Shown: piece by piece, positions 31,070-40,601 of the stretch | Layout: each line of letters begins with the position of its first letter | How positions within the stretch are numbered: position 1 is the stretch's first letter | Assembly (NCBI RefSeq): GCF_018614075.1 | Contig: NZ_JAGGOZ010000014.1 | Span: 40,357 to 104,356, forward strand | Source of the DNA: Streptomyces sp. ISL-94 | GTDB taxonomy: Bacteria > Actinomycetota > Actinomycetes > Streptomycetales > Streptomycetaceae | DNA length: 64,000 bases | Reading direction: 5' to 3' | The notes under the pieces: model-generated | Database searches by the model: none | Seen by the model: only the letters and a program-made list of their open reading frames with translations | What the model was told of the DNA's origin: nothing | Position numbers and translations under genes: made by a program

Positions 31070-34000
31070 GTGCCCAACGTCGGCTACGCCACGATCCAGA
31101 TCATCCCCTCCGTCCGCGGAATCTCCGACGAGCTGCGCCGGCAACTCGGCGGCCCGGCATCGGATGCAGGAGACCAGGCAGGCCAGCAGGCAGGGGGCCG
31201 CTTCTCCGATCGCTGGAAAGCGGCCCTCGCGGTTGGTGGTGCCGCTGCGGGCGCGGTGCTTGTCGCCGCGACGATCGGCGCCATCGAGAAGGAGAAGATG
31301 GTGGACAAGCTGTCCGCCCAGCTTGGCCTGTCCGGGAAGGGCGCACAGCAGGCCGGAAAACTCGCCGGCTCCCTCTACTCGAAAGCAGTCGTCGCATCCT
31401 TCGAGGACGGGGCCGCCGCAGTGCGGGCCGTCATGGGCTCCGGCCTCATCCCGGAGAAGGCCACCACCCAGAGCATCGAGGCGATCACCACCAAGGTCGC
31501 AGACCTCGCGGCCACCTTTGACCAAGACCTGACGGGCACGGCAAACGCCGCCGCCCAGATGATCCGCACCGGCCTCGCCAAAGACGGTGAGCAAGCCCTC
31601 GACCTGCTTGCGCGCGGGTTCCAGTCTTCGGCCGACAAAGCCGGCGACTTCGCCGACACCATCAATGAGTACGGCACGCAGTTCCGTAAGGCGGGCCTGG
31701 ACGGTGCGACCGCTATTGGCCTGCTCAATCAGGCGATCCGCGCAGGCGCCCGCGACAGCGACGTTGCCGCAGACGCCATCAAGGAGTTCTCGATCCGGGC
31801 AATCGACGGGTCGAAGACCAGCATCGACGGCTTCAAAACGCTCGGACTGTCCGCGGACGACATGGCGGCGAAGTTCGCCCAAGGCGGCTCTGCCGCCACC
31901 GGCGTCCTCGATATCACCCTCGGCCGGCTGCGGGATATCAAGGATCCCGTCCTGCAAGCCCAGACCGCAGTGGCACTCTTCGGCACGCAAGCCGAGGACC
32001 TGGGTAGCGCGCTGCTGGCGATGGATCCGTCTACGGCTGCGGCCGGGCTCGGTTCGCTCGAAGGAGCCGCGAAAGCCGTCGGCGACACCATCAGAGGTAA
32101 CACTTCGACTGAGCTGGCGATCCTTCAGCGGCAGCTGATGAGTGGCGTTGGAGTCGTCGTCGACAATCTGGTACTCCCTGCCCTGCTCGGCCTTATCGCG
32201 GCTTTCCGGGGTATCGGCGACGTGGTTCGGCCGGCCATCGAGTGGTTCCGCGAGTGGGGTGTCTGGTTGATCCCGGCAGCGATCCTTGTGGGAGGGCTGA
32301 CGATTGCCCTGAACGCGCAGGCCATCGCGATTGCAGCGGTTACGGCTGTCTTTTCTGTCTACCGTGCGGCGATCCTGATTGGCACTGCGGTGACAAACGG
32401 TTTCGCCGCAGCACAAGCGGTACTCAATGCGGTCATGGCGCTGAACCCGATCACGCTGATTGTGATTGCGCTAATCGCACTGGCGGCCGCGATTGTGATC
32501 GCGTACAAGCGCAGCGAAACGTTCCGGGCCATCGTGCAGAGCGTGTGGCGGGCCATTCAGGCGGCCGCACTGGTCGTCTGGGAAAACGCACTGAAGCCCC
32601 TCTTCACGGGGTTCATGATCGGGCTGCGTGCGATTGGTGATGCCGCGGTCTGGCTGTGGGGTGTCCTGCAGCCGGTCTTCAGCTTCATCGGTGAGGCCGC
32701 GAAGATCCTCGCCACGATCATCCTCACCGTCCTGATCGCGCCCGTCTATCTCGCGGCCAAGCTGCTGGGCGCGGTCTTCGGCTGGCTGTGGGACGTGGCG
32801 ATCAAACCGGCATTCGACGCTATCGCCACCGGTGCGATGTGGCTGTGGAGCAACGGCATCAAGCCCGCCTTCGACAACTTCATGTCTCTGGTCCGCACGG
32901 CCGGGGCGGTCGTCATGTGGCTGTGGACTAACGCCATCCAGCCCGCGTTCCAGTTCATCGGCGGCTTCATTGCCTCGTGGTGGACGCAGACCAGGGGCAA
33001 CCTGCAGTCCGCAATGGATTTCATCCGGGGCCCCCTGGCCGGCGTCTTCGTCTGGCTGTGGCAGAACGTCATCAAACCGGTTTGGGACGGCATCGGCACC
33101 GCCATCCGATGGACCTGGCAGAACGTCATCAAGCCTGCCTTCGACGGCCTGTCGCGCGGCGTCGGATCCGTTCGGGACTCATTCGAGACCGGGGTCAGCT
33201 CTATCGGCCGAATCTGGGACTCTCTCCGGGACATCACCCGCAAGCCGGTCCAGTTCATTATCGATACCGTCTACAACAACGGCATTCGCAAGGTGTGGAA
33301 TGCGGTCGCGGACTTCACCGGCGCCAAGCAGCTTGGCGTCCTCACCTTCGCCACCGGCGGCTCGGTGTTCGGGGCGGGCACCGCCACCTCCGACTCCATC
33401 CCTGCTCTTCTCTCCAACGGCGAGCATGTATGGACGGCGGCCGAGGTTCGCGGCGCCGGCGGACACTCCGCCGTCGAAGCACTCCGGGCCCAAGCCGCCC
33501 GCGGTGGCTCTGCCTTCGCCAACGGCGGGGTGGTCGGGATTCCTCGCTTCGCTGATGGCGGCATCGTCGATTGGTTCTCAGGCAAGGCGCGTCAGATCGG
33601 CGGCGCCCTCATGGACGGCGTCCAGTTCATGACCAGCCCGAGCAAGGCCTGGGATGCCGCAACGAAGTTCATCCGCGACCAGATCGGCTCCAACCTGACC
33701 GGTTCGCAGTGGGCACAGGCCCTTTCGCAGTTCCCGATCAAGATGCTGCAGGGTCTGAAAGACAAGGTCGTCTCCGCCGCAGAGAACCTCATCGGCGGAT
33801 CGGCCTCCGGGTCAGTCGCCGCGGCGATGGGCTTCGCCAGGTCGCAGGCAGGAAAGCCCTATCAGTGGGGCGGCGCCGGTGATCCCAGCTGGGACTGCTC
33901 CGGGTTTATGTCCGGCATCCAGAAGGTCATCCAGGGTTTGTCCCCGGGCGGTCGCCTTTGGTCGACGTTCTCCTTCCAGGGGGACACCGCTCCGGCCGGT

Positions 34001-34411
34001 TGGCACCGCAACCTGAAGAGCCCGTTCATGATCGGCATCACAAATGACGGGGTCGGCCACACCGCCGGAACCCTCGCCGGAATGAACGTCGAGTCGCGGG
34101 GAGGCGACGGCGTCATCGTTGGCAGCCGAGCCCGCGGTTACAACAATCCGCTTTTCCATGACCGGTACGGATTCGCGCCCGCGCTGAAGAAATACGACAG
34201 CGGCGGGTGGCTCCAGCCAGGGGTCACTACCGCGGTCAATGCAACCGGACGGCCTGAGGCCATCCTGACCGCGCCCCAGTGGGACGCCCTGATCGCCGCC
34301 AGGGGAAACCGGCCCGACCAGCGCTCGTACCAGATCACGCTCCAGGGCTCGCAGATGACAGCAGCCGAGCAGGCGGCCGACCTCGTTCGGCACCTGCAAT
34401 TCACCACCTGA
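31070..34411 (+). CDS. Tape measure protein with NlpC/P60 peptidase domain
   Basis: 1,113 residues; GTG after AAAGGGGG at 31058-31065. An early hydrophobic stretch (ALAVGGAAAGAVLVAATIGA), then a large membrane-active region about residues 395-490 (LIVIALIALAAAIVIAYKRS). Next are tryptophan repeats of the form WLWxNxIKPAFD (about 520-730). About 915-1050 is an NlpC/P60-type domain: YQWGGAGDPSWDCSGF with Cys943, and GVGHTAGTL for His. It sets tail length (roughly 165 nm at 1.5 Angstrom per residue) and probably cuts peptidoglycan during DNA entry. Confidence 0.93.
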   Translation: MPNVGYATIQIIPSVRGISDELRRQLGGPASDAGDQAGQQAGGRFSDRWKAALAVGGAAAGAVLVAATIGAIEKEKMVDKLSAQLGLSGKGAQQAGKLAGSLYSKAVVASFEDGAAAVRAVMGSGLIPEKATTQSIEAITTKVADLAATFDQDLTGTANAAAQMIRTGLAKDGEQALDLLARGFQSSADKAGDFADTINEYGTQFRKAGLDGATAIGLLNQAIRAGARDSDVAADAIKEFSIRAIDGSKTSIDGFKTLGLSADDMAAKFAQGGSAATGVLDITLGRLRDIKDPVLQAQTAVALFGTQAEDLGSALLAMDPSTAAAGLGSLEGAAKAVGDTIRGNTSTELAILQRQLMSGVGVVVDNLVLPALLGLIAAFRGIGDVVRPAIEWFREWGVWLIPAAILVGGLTIALNAQAIAIAAVTAVFSVYRAAILIGTAVTNGFAAAQAVLNAVMALNPITLIVIALIALAAAIVIAYKRSETFRAIVQSVWRAIQAAALVVWENALKPLFTGFMIGLRAIGDAAVWLWGVLQPVFSFIGEAAKILATIILTVLIAPVYLAAKLLGAVFGWLWDVAIKPAFDAIATGAMWLWSNGIKPAFDNFMSLVRTAGAVVMWLWTNAIQPAFQFIGGFIASWWTQTRGNLQSAMDFIRGPLAGVFVWLWQNVIKPVWDGIGTAIRWTWQNVIKPAFDGLSRGVGSVRDSFETGVSSIGRIWDSLRDITRKPVQFIIDTVYNNGIRKVWNAVADFTGAKQLGVLTFATGGSVFGAGTATSDSIPALLSNGEHVWTAAEVRGAGGHSAVEALRAQAARGGSAFANGGVVGIPRFADGGIVDWFSGKARQIGGALMDGVQFMTSPSKAWDAATKFIRDQIGSNLTGSQWAQALSQFPIKMLQGLKDKVVSAAENLIGGSASGSVAAAMGFARSQAGKPYQWGGAGDPSWDCSGFMSGIQKVIQGLSPGGRLWSTFSFQGDTAPAGWHRNLKSPFMIGITNDGVGHTAGTLAGMNVESRGGDGVIVGSRARGYNNPLFHDRYGFAPALKKYDSGGWLQPGVTTAVNATGRPEAILTAPQWDALIAARGNRPDQRSYQITLQGSQMTAAEQAADLVRHLQFTT

Positions 34412-34424
34412 CAGGAGGAGCCGC

Positions 34425-35276
34425 ATGGCCACGCTACTAGGGCTCCTCCCTGTCACCCTCGGCTCGCTGGACCTCCTGGCGACTGACGGCGCCGGAGTCG
34501 ACTGGGTCGTAACGGACCTGAAAGGGTGGGACTCCCCAGGGGTCCGAAGCGAGTCGGCGCCCAGGCAAGCCGATCACGGCACCTGGGCGTCACCCGTCTA
34601 CCTGGACTCGCGCCCCATCACCATCACCGGCAGCATCGACGCACCCACCCAGGGAGCTCGCGACGCCGCCGTGGAGCAGCTCGTCGCCGCGGTCGCGCTG
34701 ACCGACACCCTTCTGACGGTGGGCGAGGCCATCCCCAAGCAGGTCACGGTCAGGCGGTCCAGTCCGCTGCTCATTGAGCTCCTCGGACCATATGCAGCCA
34801 GGTACAGCGCCTTGGTGACAGCGGCGGATCCCCGTCGCTACAGCACGACCCTGCAGTCCAAGTCGACAGGCCTGCCGTCGGTCACGGGCGGCCTGACTCT
34901 GCCGATCACCCTGCCGATCTCCATCAGTACGACAGCCACCGGCGGGGCCTTCACGCTCGACAACGAAGGCTCGATAGCGACACGGCCAACGTTCACGATC
35001 ACCGGACCTGCCAGCATGCCGATCATCTCCTGCACACGGCCCGACGGCACCGTTACGCAGCTCATCTACTCGGACAGCCTCGGAGCGGGCGACACCCTCG
35101 TCATCAACACGGCCGCGCACACCGTGACCCTCAACGGCGCCGTATCACGCCGCCGGTATCTGTCTGGCGCCTGGCCCGAGATCCTCCCTGCCAGCTCCCT
35201 GTCTGTGCAGTGGAGCGCCCTCGCCTACGACGCCGCCGCAATGCTGACCGGCATCTGCCGCTCGGCCTGGATGTAA
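34425..35276 (+). CDS. Distal tail protein (Dit-like)
   Basis: 283 residues; ATG after CAGGAGGAG at 34412-34420. ADHGTWASPVYLDSRPITIT and GSIDAPTQGARDAAVEQLVA are the N-terminal beta/helix elements of Dit. The second half is a galectin-like beta region (GAFTLDNEGSIATRPTFTIT). It sits directly after the tape measure, as Dit does, and forms the hub for tail-tip proteins. Confidence 0.83.
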   Translation: MATLLGLLPVTLGSLDLLATDGAGVDWVVTDLKGWDSPGVRSESAPRQADHGTWASPVYLDSRPITITGSIDAPTQGARDAAVEQLVAAVALTDTLLTVGEAIPKQVTVRRSSPLLIELLGPYAARYSALVTAADPRRYSTTLQSKSTGLPSVTGGLTLPITLPISISTTATGGAFTLDNEGSIATRPTFTITGPASMPIISCTRPDGTVTQLIYSDSLGAGDTLVINTAAHTVTLNGAVSRRRYLSGAWPEILPASSLSVQWSALAYDAAAMLTGICRSAWM

Positions 35277-35287
35277 GGAGCCCGCTT

Positions 35288-36334
35288 GTGGTTGCCACCG
35301 ATCCGCTCTGGCTCCCCTCTCTCAGCTACGACGAGACCGAGCTCCGCAAGATGGACGCCATGATGGCCATGGCCGACGGCACAGCCGGCGGCTCCCGCGG
35401 CGGGGTCAGGCCGGGCGATACCGGCCTCGCCGTCTCGCTGGCCGGTACGACGATCAACGTTACCGCCGGGGTCGCTCTGGTTCCGCGTGCGGGGCAGGGC
35501 GCGTACCGCGTGCAGATGGCGGCAACCAGCCCGGGGACGCTGACGGCCGCCAATGCCTCCTTCACGCGTATCGACTTGGTCTACCTGCGCGTGTGGGATA
35601 CCGCCGTTGATTCATCCGGCCTGCGCAAGGCGGACACGGTGTATCTCGCCGGCACGGCTTCCGGGTCCCCGGTGGCACCCACCCCGGGCGGCACCGAGAT
35701 CTACACTCCACTCGCCACGATCACCGTGCCTTCGACGGGCGGCGGCGGCACCGGGGCGGCAACCGTCTCGACCGCGGTACGGCAGGTCACGGTCGCACCG
35801 GGCGGTGTCCTGCCTGTCACGTCGACCGCGGACCTCGCCATATCGGGCACGTACACCGGGCAGACCCGGTACAACACAGTGCGGGGCTCCATGGAGACAT
35901 GGACCGGGGCAGCGTGGGTGGCACCCGGCGACTGGGTTACCTACACGCCGACGTGGGCAGGCACGACCGGCGCACCCACCCTCGGTAACGGTCTCCTCAA
36001 AGGCCGATACTCCAGGATCGGCCGGACGTGCACTGTCCAAATCTTCCTGAAGATCGGCTCCACGACGACGCAAGGAAGCGGCTCCTGGTCCTGGACGCTC
36101 CCGTTCAACCAGGCCTCGGCAGTGGATGCAGCCGAAGGCTTCGCCGGGTCCGCCTTCGCCGGTGTCGGGGCCGGCTACCCGGCACTCTCTCTCATCCAGT
36201 CCAACGTCGGCTTCGCCAACAAAATGGTGCTGATGCTCGCCGGCAGCCCAGGAACACTCGTCGGGCCGGGCGCCCCGATCGTCTGGACGACCGGCTCGAC
36301 GCTGTCGGCGACTTTGACCTATGAGACGACGTGA
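35288..36334 (+). CDS. Minor tail protein
   Basis: 348 residues from GTG after AAGGAG at 35275-35280. The N-terminal part (DPLWLPSLSYDETELRKMDA, FTRIDLVYLRVWDTAVDSSG, GTEIYTPLATITVPSTG) is the adsorption-module scaffold seen in many actinophage tail proteins. The C-terminal 120 residues (DWVTYTPTWAGTTGAPTLGN) are a receptor-facing beta domain. Probably a tail-tip or fibre-base component. Confidence 0.75.
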   Translation: MVATDPLWLPSLSYDETELRKMDAMMAMADGTAGGSRGGVRPGDTGLAVSLAGTTINVTAGVALVPRAGQGAYRVQMAATSPGTLTAANASFTRIDLVYLRVWDTAVDSSGLRKADTVYLAGTASGSPVAPTPGGTEIYTPLATITVPSTGGGGTGAATVSTAVRQVTVAPGGVLPVTSTADLAISGTYTGQTRYNTVRGSMETWTGAAWVAPGDWVTYTPTWAGTTGAPTLGNGLLKGRYSRIGRTCTVQIFLKIGSTTTQGSGSWSWTLPFNQASAVDAAEGFAGSAFAGVGAGYPALSLIQSNVGFANKMVLMLAGSPGTLVGPGAPIVWTTGSTLSATLTYETT

Positions 36335-37407
36335 GCGCCCTCGAACTGGACTGGTACGGCTGCGACCTACGCACTGGCGCCATCGCCGAGGAACTACCGC
36401 AGCTCACCGCTTCACAGCTCTCTCGGCGCCTGGGGGCGGTCACGAGCAGCAGCTTTGCGCTGGACCTGTCCGAGGCGCCCACCGAGTGGGAGGCGGCTAC
36501 AGATCCGGGCAGGACGATGCTCGTCGCAGTCGACCGGCAGACGGTCACCCCCCTCTGGGCCGGACTGTCCCTGACCCGAAGCGGGGGATCAGGCACCCAG
36601 GTGGAGCTCGCCGCCTGCTCCCCAGAGGGATACCTCGACCGCCGCTACCCGGGCACGTACACGGCCACGCAGGTCGACGCATCCACCGTCATGGCCGACC
36701 TTGCCGCGCCGATCGCATCCACTGGATTGCCGATCACGTTCGACACCACAGCCAGCGGGCTGCTCATCGACTACGAGAGCGTCGACACCGACGACAAGAC
36801 GATCCTCTCCTCCTTGCAGACCATCTCGGCGATGGCTGGCGCACCGGAGTGGACGATCGACGTCGTGTGGGCGGACGCCGCCGAGACCGCGTTCGCCCTA
36901 GTCCTGCGTATCCGGCCGACGATCGGCACCGTCGACACTGCCCCCGAGGCCGTCTTCGACCTACCCGGCTGCATCAGCGACTACCACCTCTCCGAGTCTT
37001 ACGAGCAGGGCAAAGGGGCCACTGTCGTCGTGGCGTCAGGCGAGGGCGAGGGCAACGCACGCATCCAGTCTGACGTGCAGACGGCCGACGGCCTCATCGC
37101 CGCGGGCTGGATCCGCTGGATCCATCGCTACACGCCCGGCACCGGCATCATCTCCGTGGGCCAGCTGAACGCGCACGCTCAGGCCACGCTGCAGCTGCTG
37201 CAGACCGGCTCACGGGCTTGGACCGTCGACGCCGTGGCATCCGAGGCGCCGCGGCTGGGCAGCGACTGGAACCTCGGCAACAGCGTCAGCATCCAGATCA
37301 CCCGATCCCCGCGGCATCCCGCCGGCGCCTCCGTCGTGGCCCGCGCCTACGGATGGGATCTCGACGTCGCAGGGAACAAGGTGTCCCCGATCCTGTTGGA
37401 GGGCTGA
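36331..37407 (+). CDS. Tail-tip baseplate protein (Tal/gp27-like)
   Basis: 358 residues from GTG overlapping the previous stop by GTGA. ELDWYGCDLRTGAIAEELPQ and LSRRLGAVTSSSFALDLSEA at the start, and IHRYTPGTGIISVGQLNAHA later, are typical of the siphovirus minor tail protein following Dit. A gp27-like ring at the tail tip is inferred; no protease or lysin domain is visible. Confidence 0.75.
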   Translation: MSALELDWYGCDLRTGAIAEELPQLTASQLSRRLGAVTSSSFALDLSEAPTEWEAATDPGRTMLVAVDRQTVTPLWAGLSLTRSGGSGTQVELAACSPEGYLDRRYPGTYTATQVDASTVMADLAAPIASTGLPITFDTTASGLLIDYESVDTDDKTILSSLQTISAMAGAPEWTIDVVWADAAETAFALVLRIRPTIGTVDTAPEAVFDLPGCISDYHLSESYEQGKGATVVVASGEGEGNARIQSDVQTADGLIAAGWIRWIHRYTPGTGIISVGQLNAHAQATLQLLQTGSRAWTVDAVASEAPRLGSDWNLGNSVSIQITRSPRHPAGASVVARAYGWDLDVAGNKVSPILLEG

Positions 37408-37410
37408 CTC

Positions 37411-38127
37411 GTGCCGATGCCGTCCGCACAGCTGCCGTCCGGGCCGGCCGCCATCTGGCAGGCCATACAGGAGATCCGCCGCGACCTCCGCGAGCTGCGG
37501 GCTTCCCGCCGCGCCGAGCGGACCGGCGCCCTGCGCGTGTACACGTCGGCCGGCGTTCTGATCCTCGAGACCGGATCCATGCCCTACGCGCACACCACGG
37601 GCACCGATCAGCAGGGCATCCGCGTGTACCGGGAGGATGGCTCCCTCGTCGCCAGTGTGCAGGCCCAGCCGACCGTGACGGGCGTCGACCGACAGTCGCT
37701 GACCCTCTACGACTGGGGCAGCAACGCCATCGTCGGGGATGATCCGATCTCCGGAGTCGGGCTCGCCCGCCCGTACATACCGATCTCATTCGCCGACTCC
37801 AACTACTTGGAGTGGCCCGCCACCTTCAGCGTCCCATGGGTGGACCTGAAGCAGACGACGATCAAGAAGCAGCAAGCAATGGCCTACGTCGCCATCGGCT
37901 ACACGATGGACACCTCCGGCGCTACCGGCGAAGTGCGCATCAGCGTCAACGGGTCACCGGTCTCGACATACAGCGTGACGTTCTTCGTGACGACCGCCAC
38001 CGTCGGACCTTTCCCTCTGCCTGGCGACTACCTCGATGACGTCGACATCCGCCTTCAGGCCCGCTTCACCGGCGGCTCCGGCAGCCTGCGCGGACAAGTC
38101 CTGGCCGCCTCACAAATCCAGTCGTAG
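37411..38127 (+). CDS. Minor tail protein
   Basis: 238 residues. QAIQEIRRDLRELRASRRAE is a short coiled coil that would trimerise, then VYTSAGVLILETGSMPYAHT and a beta C-terminus (EWPATFSVPWVDLKQTTIKK, GEVRISVNGSPVSTYSVTFF). Likely a trimeric tail-tip attachment protein. Confidence 0.72.
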   Translation: MPMPSAQLPSGPAAIWQAIQEIRRDLRELRASRRAERTGALRVYTSAGVLILETGSMPYAHTTGTDQQGIRVYREDGSLVASVQAQPTVTGVDRQSLTLYDWGSNAIVGDDPISGVGLARPYIPISFADSNYLEWPATFSVPWVDLKQTTIKKQQAMAYVAIGYTMDTSGATGEVRISVNGSPVSTYSVTFFVTTATVGPFPLPGDYLDDVDIRLQARFTGGSGSLRGQVLAASQIQS

Positions 38128-38137
38128 GAGGCGCCTT

Positions 38138-38290
38138 GTGTCGACACCACCCGAGGAACCGCCGGGCGCCCGCAACATCACTGTCCAGCTGCCGTTGCCG
38201 CTCTCCGAGCAGAACCCGCCCGATCTCCCGCCGCCCCCAGACCCGCCCGACCCGAACCCTGGCGGTGGCGAGGCCACCCTCGCCACCTGA
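38138..38290 (+). CDS. Proline-rich small protein
   Basis: 50 residues from GTG after TAGGAGG at 38126-38132. Half of the product is Pro/Asp (PPDLPPPPDPPDPNPGGGE). Good ribosome site and position between tail and lysin genes support translation; probably disordered. Function unknown. Confidence 0.55.
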   Translation: MSTPPEEPPGARNITVQLPLPLSEQNPPDLPPPPDPPDPNPGGGEATLAT

Positions 38291-38343
38291 CCACCCAGCC
38301 CCGGACCGCACCGGCCGGGGCTTCCTCAAGCCCAGGAGGCCTC

Positions 38344-38964
38344 ATGGCCTGGTACCCCGGCGCCGTCCGGATGGAGCTCCAGCCCGAGTCAGACAACCAA
38401 CAGGCGATCGATCCGACGCAGCTGCTCTTGCACAGCATCGCCGCTCCGTGGACACCCCGGCGGACCTACGAATTCTGGCGCGACAGCACCAACTTGGAGT
38501 CCCACTGGGGGCTTGGATACGACGGGTCACTGGCGCAGTACATCGGCACGCAGACCCGCGCCGACGCCTGCTTCAGGGCCAACAGGCGGGCGGACGGAAC
38601 CGGGGCCCTCTCTCTGGAGAGCGCTTCCAACCTGGACCACAGCGACCCGTGGACGCCCGCGCAGATCGAAACCATGATCCAGCTCGGCGTCTGGGTGCAC
38701 CGTCAGCACGGGATTCCGCTGCGTATTTGCCGCACTTGGACCGACCCCGGGTTCGGATACCACCGCATGTTCCCGGAGTGGTCCGACGGCGGCACTGACT
38801 GCCCTGGCGACGCCCGAGCCCGCCAGTTCCACGAGGTCGTCTTCCCGGGCATCGTCGCCCGCGCTGCCGGGGCTCAGCCCCCGGCACAGCCGCCGACGGT
38901 CCCCACCACCCCTGAACCCCCGCGCCGCCGTCGGCCGCGCGCCTACCGAGCGATCGGAGCCTGA
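38344..38964 (+). CDS. Endolysin: N-acetylmuramoyl-L-alanine amidase (Amidase_2/PGRP)
   Basis: 206 residues; ATG after CAGGAGG at 38333-38339. Zinc ligands are visible: His30 in TQLLLHSIAAP, His140 in PGFGYHRMFPEW and Cys153 in TDCPGD. The core also has YDGSLAQYIGTQTRADACFR. It cleaves the amide bond between MurNAc and the peptide stem. The tail (APAQPPTVPTTPEPP then RRRRPRAYR) is a basic linker without a cell-wall-binding repeat. No signal peptide, so it relies on a holin. Confidence 0.9.
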   Translation: MAWYPGAVRMELQPESDNQQAIDPTQLLLHSIAAPWTPRRTYEFWRDSTNLESHWGLGYDGSLAQYIGTQTRADACFRANRRADGTGALSLESASNLDHSDPWTPAQIETMIQLGVWVHRQHGIPLRICRTWTDPGFGYHRMFPEWSDGGTDCPGDARARQFHEVVFPGIVARAAGAQPPAQPPTVPTTPEPPRRRRPRAYRAIGA

Positions 38965-38966
38965 CC

Positions 38967-39227
38967 ATGAGCACGCCTCCCCCGCCTGCACGCCCCAAGA
39001 TTCCCCGCCCCGCTGGTGCGCTCCTCACCAAGAGCAAGGGTGGTGGCCGCGGCGGCAACGACGCGACGGTCTTCGTCGCCTTCGCCAACGGCATGATCCG
39101 TCGTCTCACCGACGCTGAATTCGCCTGCTGGGACGACGTCACGATCGACTACCTCATCCCCGTCGGGGCTGAGTTCGACTACCAGTACACGGCCCTCGTC
39201 GCCTACGACAACGCCCTCCGGGCCTGA
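38967..39227 (+). CDS. Hypothetical protein in lysis cassette
   Basis: 86 residues. A disordered PPPPARPKIPRP start, then VFVAFANGMIRRLTDAEFAC. The segment 'NGMxRxLTxAE' recurs in small Streptomyces phage proteins beside the endolysin. Function unknown. Confidence 0.65.
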   Translation: MSTPPPPARPKIPRPAGALLTKSKGGGRGGNDATVFVAFANGMIRRLTDAEFACWDDVTIDYLIPVGAEFDYQYTALVAYDNALRA

Positions 39228-39238
39228 AGGGAACCCCC

Positions 39239-39595
39239 GTGAAGCACTTCAATCGTGAGCCCGCGCTCTGGCTCGGCCTCGTCGCCATCGGCGTGAAGCT
39301 GCTCGCCGCTTTCGGCATGGACGTCAGCTCCGAGCAGCAGGCTGTCATCAACGCCGTCGCCGCAGCCCTGGTCGGCCTGATCCTCGCCGTCGTCGCGCAC
39401 GATGCGATCGGTGCAGCAGTCCTCGGCTTTGCCCAGGCGGCCATCGCTCTCGCGGTGGGCTTCGGCCTCGACTGGTCCGCCGAGCAGCAGGCCGTCGTCC
39501 TCGCAGCAGCGGCTGCGGTCGTCGCCATGTGGGACCGGACGCAGATCACGGCTCCGGCGCCGGCCGCCGCGGTGGCTCCGGTCCGGGCGGTGTAG
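39239..39595 (+). CDS. Holin-like membrane protein
   Basis: 118 residues from GTG (GAAGGGA at 39226-39232). Three or four hydrophobic segments (ALWLGLVAIGVKLLAAFGM, AVAAALVGLILAVVAHDAIG, VLGFAQAAIALAVGFGL, AVVLAAAAAVVAMW). Two SxEQQAV(I/V) repeats show internal duplication. Placement right after the amidase supports holin function: membrane permeabilisation releasing the endolysin. Confidence 0.75.
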   Translation: MKHFNREPALWLGLVAIGVKLLAAFGMDVSSEQQAVINAVAAALVGLILAVVAHDAIGAAVLGFAQAAIALAVGFGLDWSAEQQAVVLAAAAAVVAMWDRTQITAPAPAAAVAPVRAV

Positions 39596-40030
39596 ATGCG
39601 GTGCCGGGCGGCCCGGCGGCTGCGTCGACAACTGGGCCGCCGCGGCACCATCCTGTCCTGCTACGGACTCGTCTGGGTCCTCATCGGCTACGGGCAACTG
39701 GTGATGCCACAGCCCGACCAGCGCGGCCTGCAGACCATCCTGCAGCTGATGCCGCTGTCCGCCTGGGCATGCTGCTGGATCGCCGCCGGCCTTATCGCAC
39801 TCGCGTCTGCATGGGCTCCGCCGGGCCGAGACGCTGCGGGATTCCTCGCCCTCGCGCTGATCGTGGTGCCGTGGGCGACTTCCTACCTGGCCGCCTGGGC
39901 GCTGGGGGACTACCCCCGCGGCTGGGTGGCGGCAGCGATCTGGATGGGCATCACCGTCCCGGTCATCGTGGTGGCGGGATGGTCCGAGCCAGCCCGCCGT
40001 AAAAGAGCGGACCCCCCTTATGAATGTTGA
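39596..40030 (+). CDS. Four-pass membrane protein of the lysis region
   Basis: 144 residues; ATG touches the previous TAG. After a basic N-terminus there are about four helices (LSCYGLVWVLIGYGQLVM, WACCWIAAGLIALASAW, AAGFLALALIVVPWATSYL, WMGITVPVIVVAGW). It could be a second holin or antiholin; no family recognised. Confidence 0.7.
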   Translation: MRCRAARRLRRQLGRRGTILSCYGLVWVLIGYGQLVMPQPDQRGLQTILQLMPLSAWACCWIAAGLIALASAWAPPGRDAAGFLALALIVVPWATSYLAAWALGDYPRGWVAAAIWMGITVPVIVVAGWSEPARRKRADPPYEC

Positions 40031-40391
40031 GACCTGGGCGTCGGTGGGCGTCTCACTGGCGACCGGCGTATGCGGAGCGTGGGCAGCGCGTGCCGCACGC
40101 CGCACGCCCAGGCAGGAGAAGCGCGACGATTTCACCGCCATCACTGACCGACTGAACGGCGAGATCGAGCGGCACGCCAAGCGCATCGACCTCCTACAGC
40201 GGCGGGCCGACCAAGCGGAGGAGCGCGCCGACCACGCCGACCGCCGTCTCGAGGGCGCCATGGCGGCGGTCGCCTACCTCATCGACCGCGTCCGCGGCCT
40301 GTCCGGCTACATCCGCTCCACCGGCATGGAACCGCCAGCTGCCGCGCCGATCCCCACTGCTGCACGCGAGTTCATCAACAACGACATGTGA
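40020..40391 (+). CDS. Membrane-anchored coiled-coil protein
   Basis: 123 residues. N-terminal hydrophobic segment (WASVGVSLATGVCGAWAARA), then a long coiled coil (ITDRLNGEIERHAKRIDLLQ through HADRRLEGAM). Such proteins close the lysis cassettes of many actinophages and may regulate the holin; also compatible with a spanin-like role. It overlaps the previous gene by 11 bases and is followed at once by a terminator. Confidence 0.7.
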   Translation: MNVETWASVGVSLATGVCGAWAARAARRTPRQEKRDDFTAITDRLNGEIERHAKRIDLLQRRADQAEERADHADRRLEGAMAAVAYLIDRVRGLSGYIRSTGMEPPAAAPIPTAAREFINNDM

Positions 40392-40396
40392 GAGCA

Positions 40397-40425
40397 GCCC
40401 CCACCCCTCGCAGGTGGGGGCATTT
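40397..40425 (+). terminator. Terminator of the late operon
   Basis: Stem GCCCCCACC / GGTGGGGGC, loop CCTCGCA, then ATTTT. It lies five bases after the last lysis-gene stop. Confidence 0.88.
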
Positions 40426-40558
40426 TGCTGTGGCTGAGGCTGGTGGACCCCGCCCGGAGAGGGCCGCTGGGACGGGATTCCCTCGCCCGAACCGCCCCAA
40501 CCCGTGCGCAGCAGATCCTCAACTCCCTTGGACGGGCCACGATAAGATGCCGTATTGC

Positions 40559-40585
40559 GGGCCCGCTCCCACTTGGAGCGGGCCC
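40559..40585. terminator. Second terminator before the Cys-rich minus-strand ORF
   Basis: A perfect 11-bp stem GGGCCCGCTCC / GGAGCGGGCCC with loop CACTT, 16 bases from the stop of the minus-strand ORF at 40602. It can end transcription from both sides. Bases 40426-40558 show no gene. Confidence 0.8.
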
Positions 40586-40601
40586 TTCGCCTTGCCCGGA
40601 A

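Noticed and set aside
30905..32416. 503-codon minus-strand frame opposite the tape measure
   Set aside because: Antisense of the tape measure, whose sequence and position are unambiguous. The antisense product has no recognisable feature.
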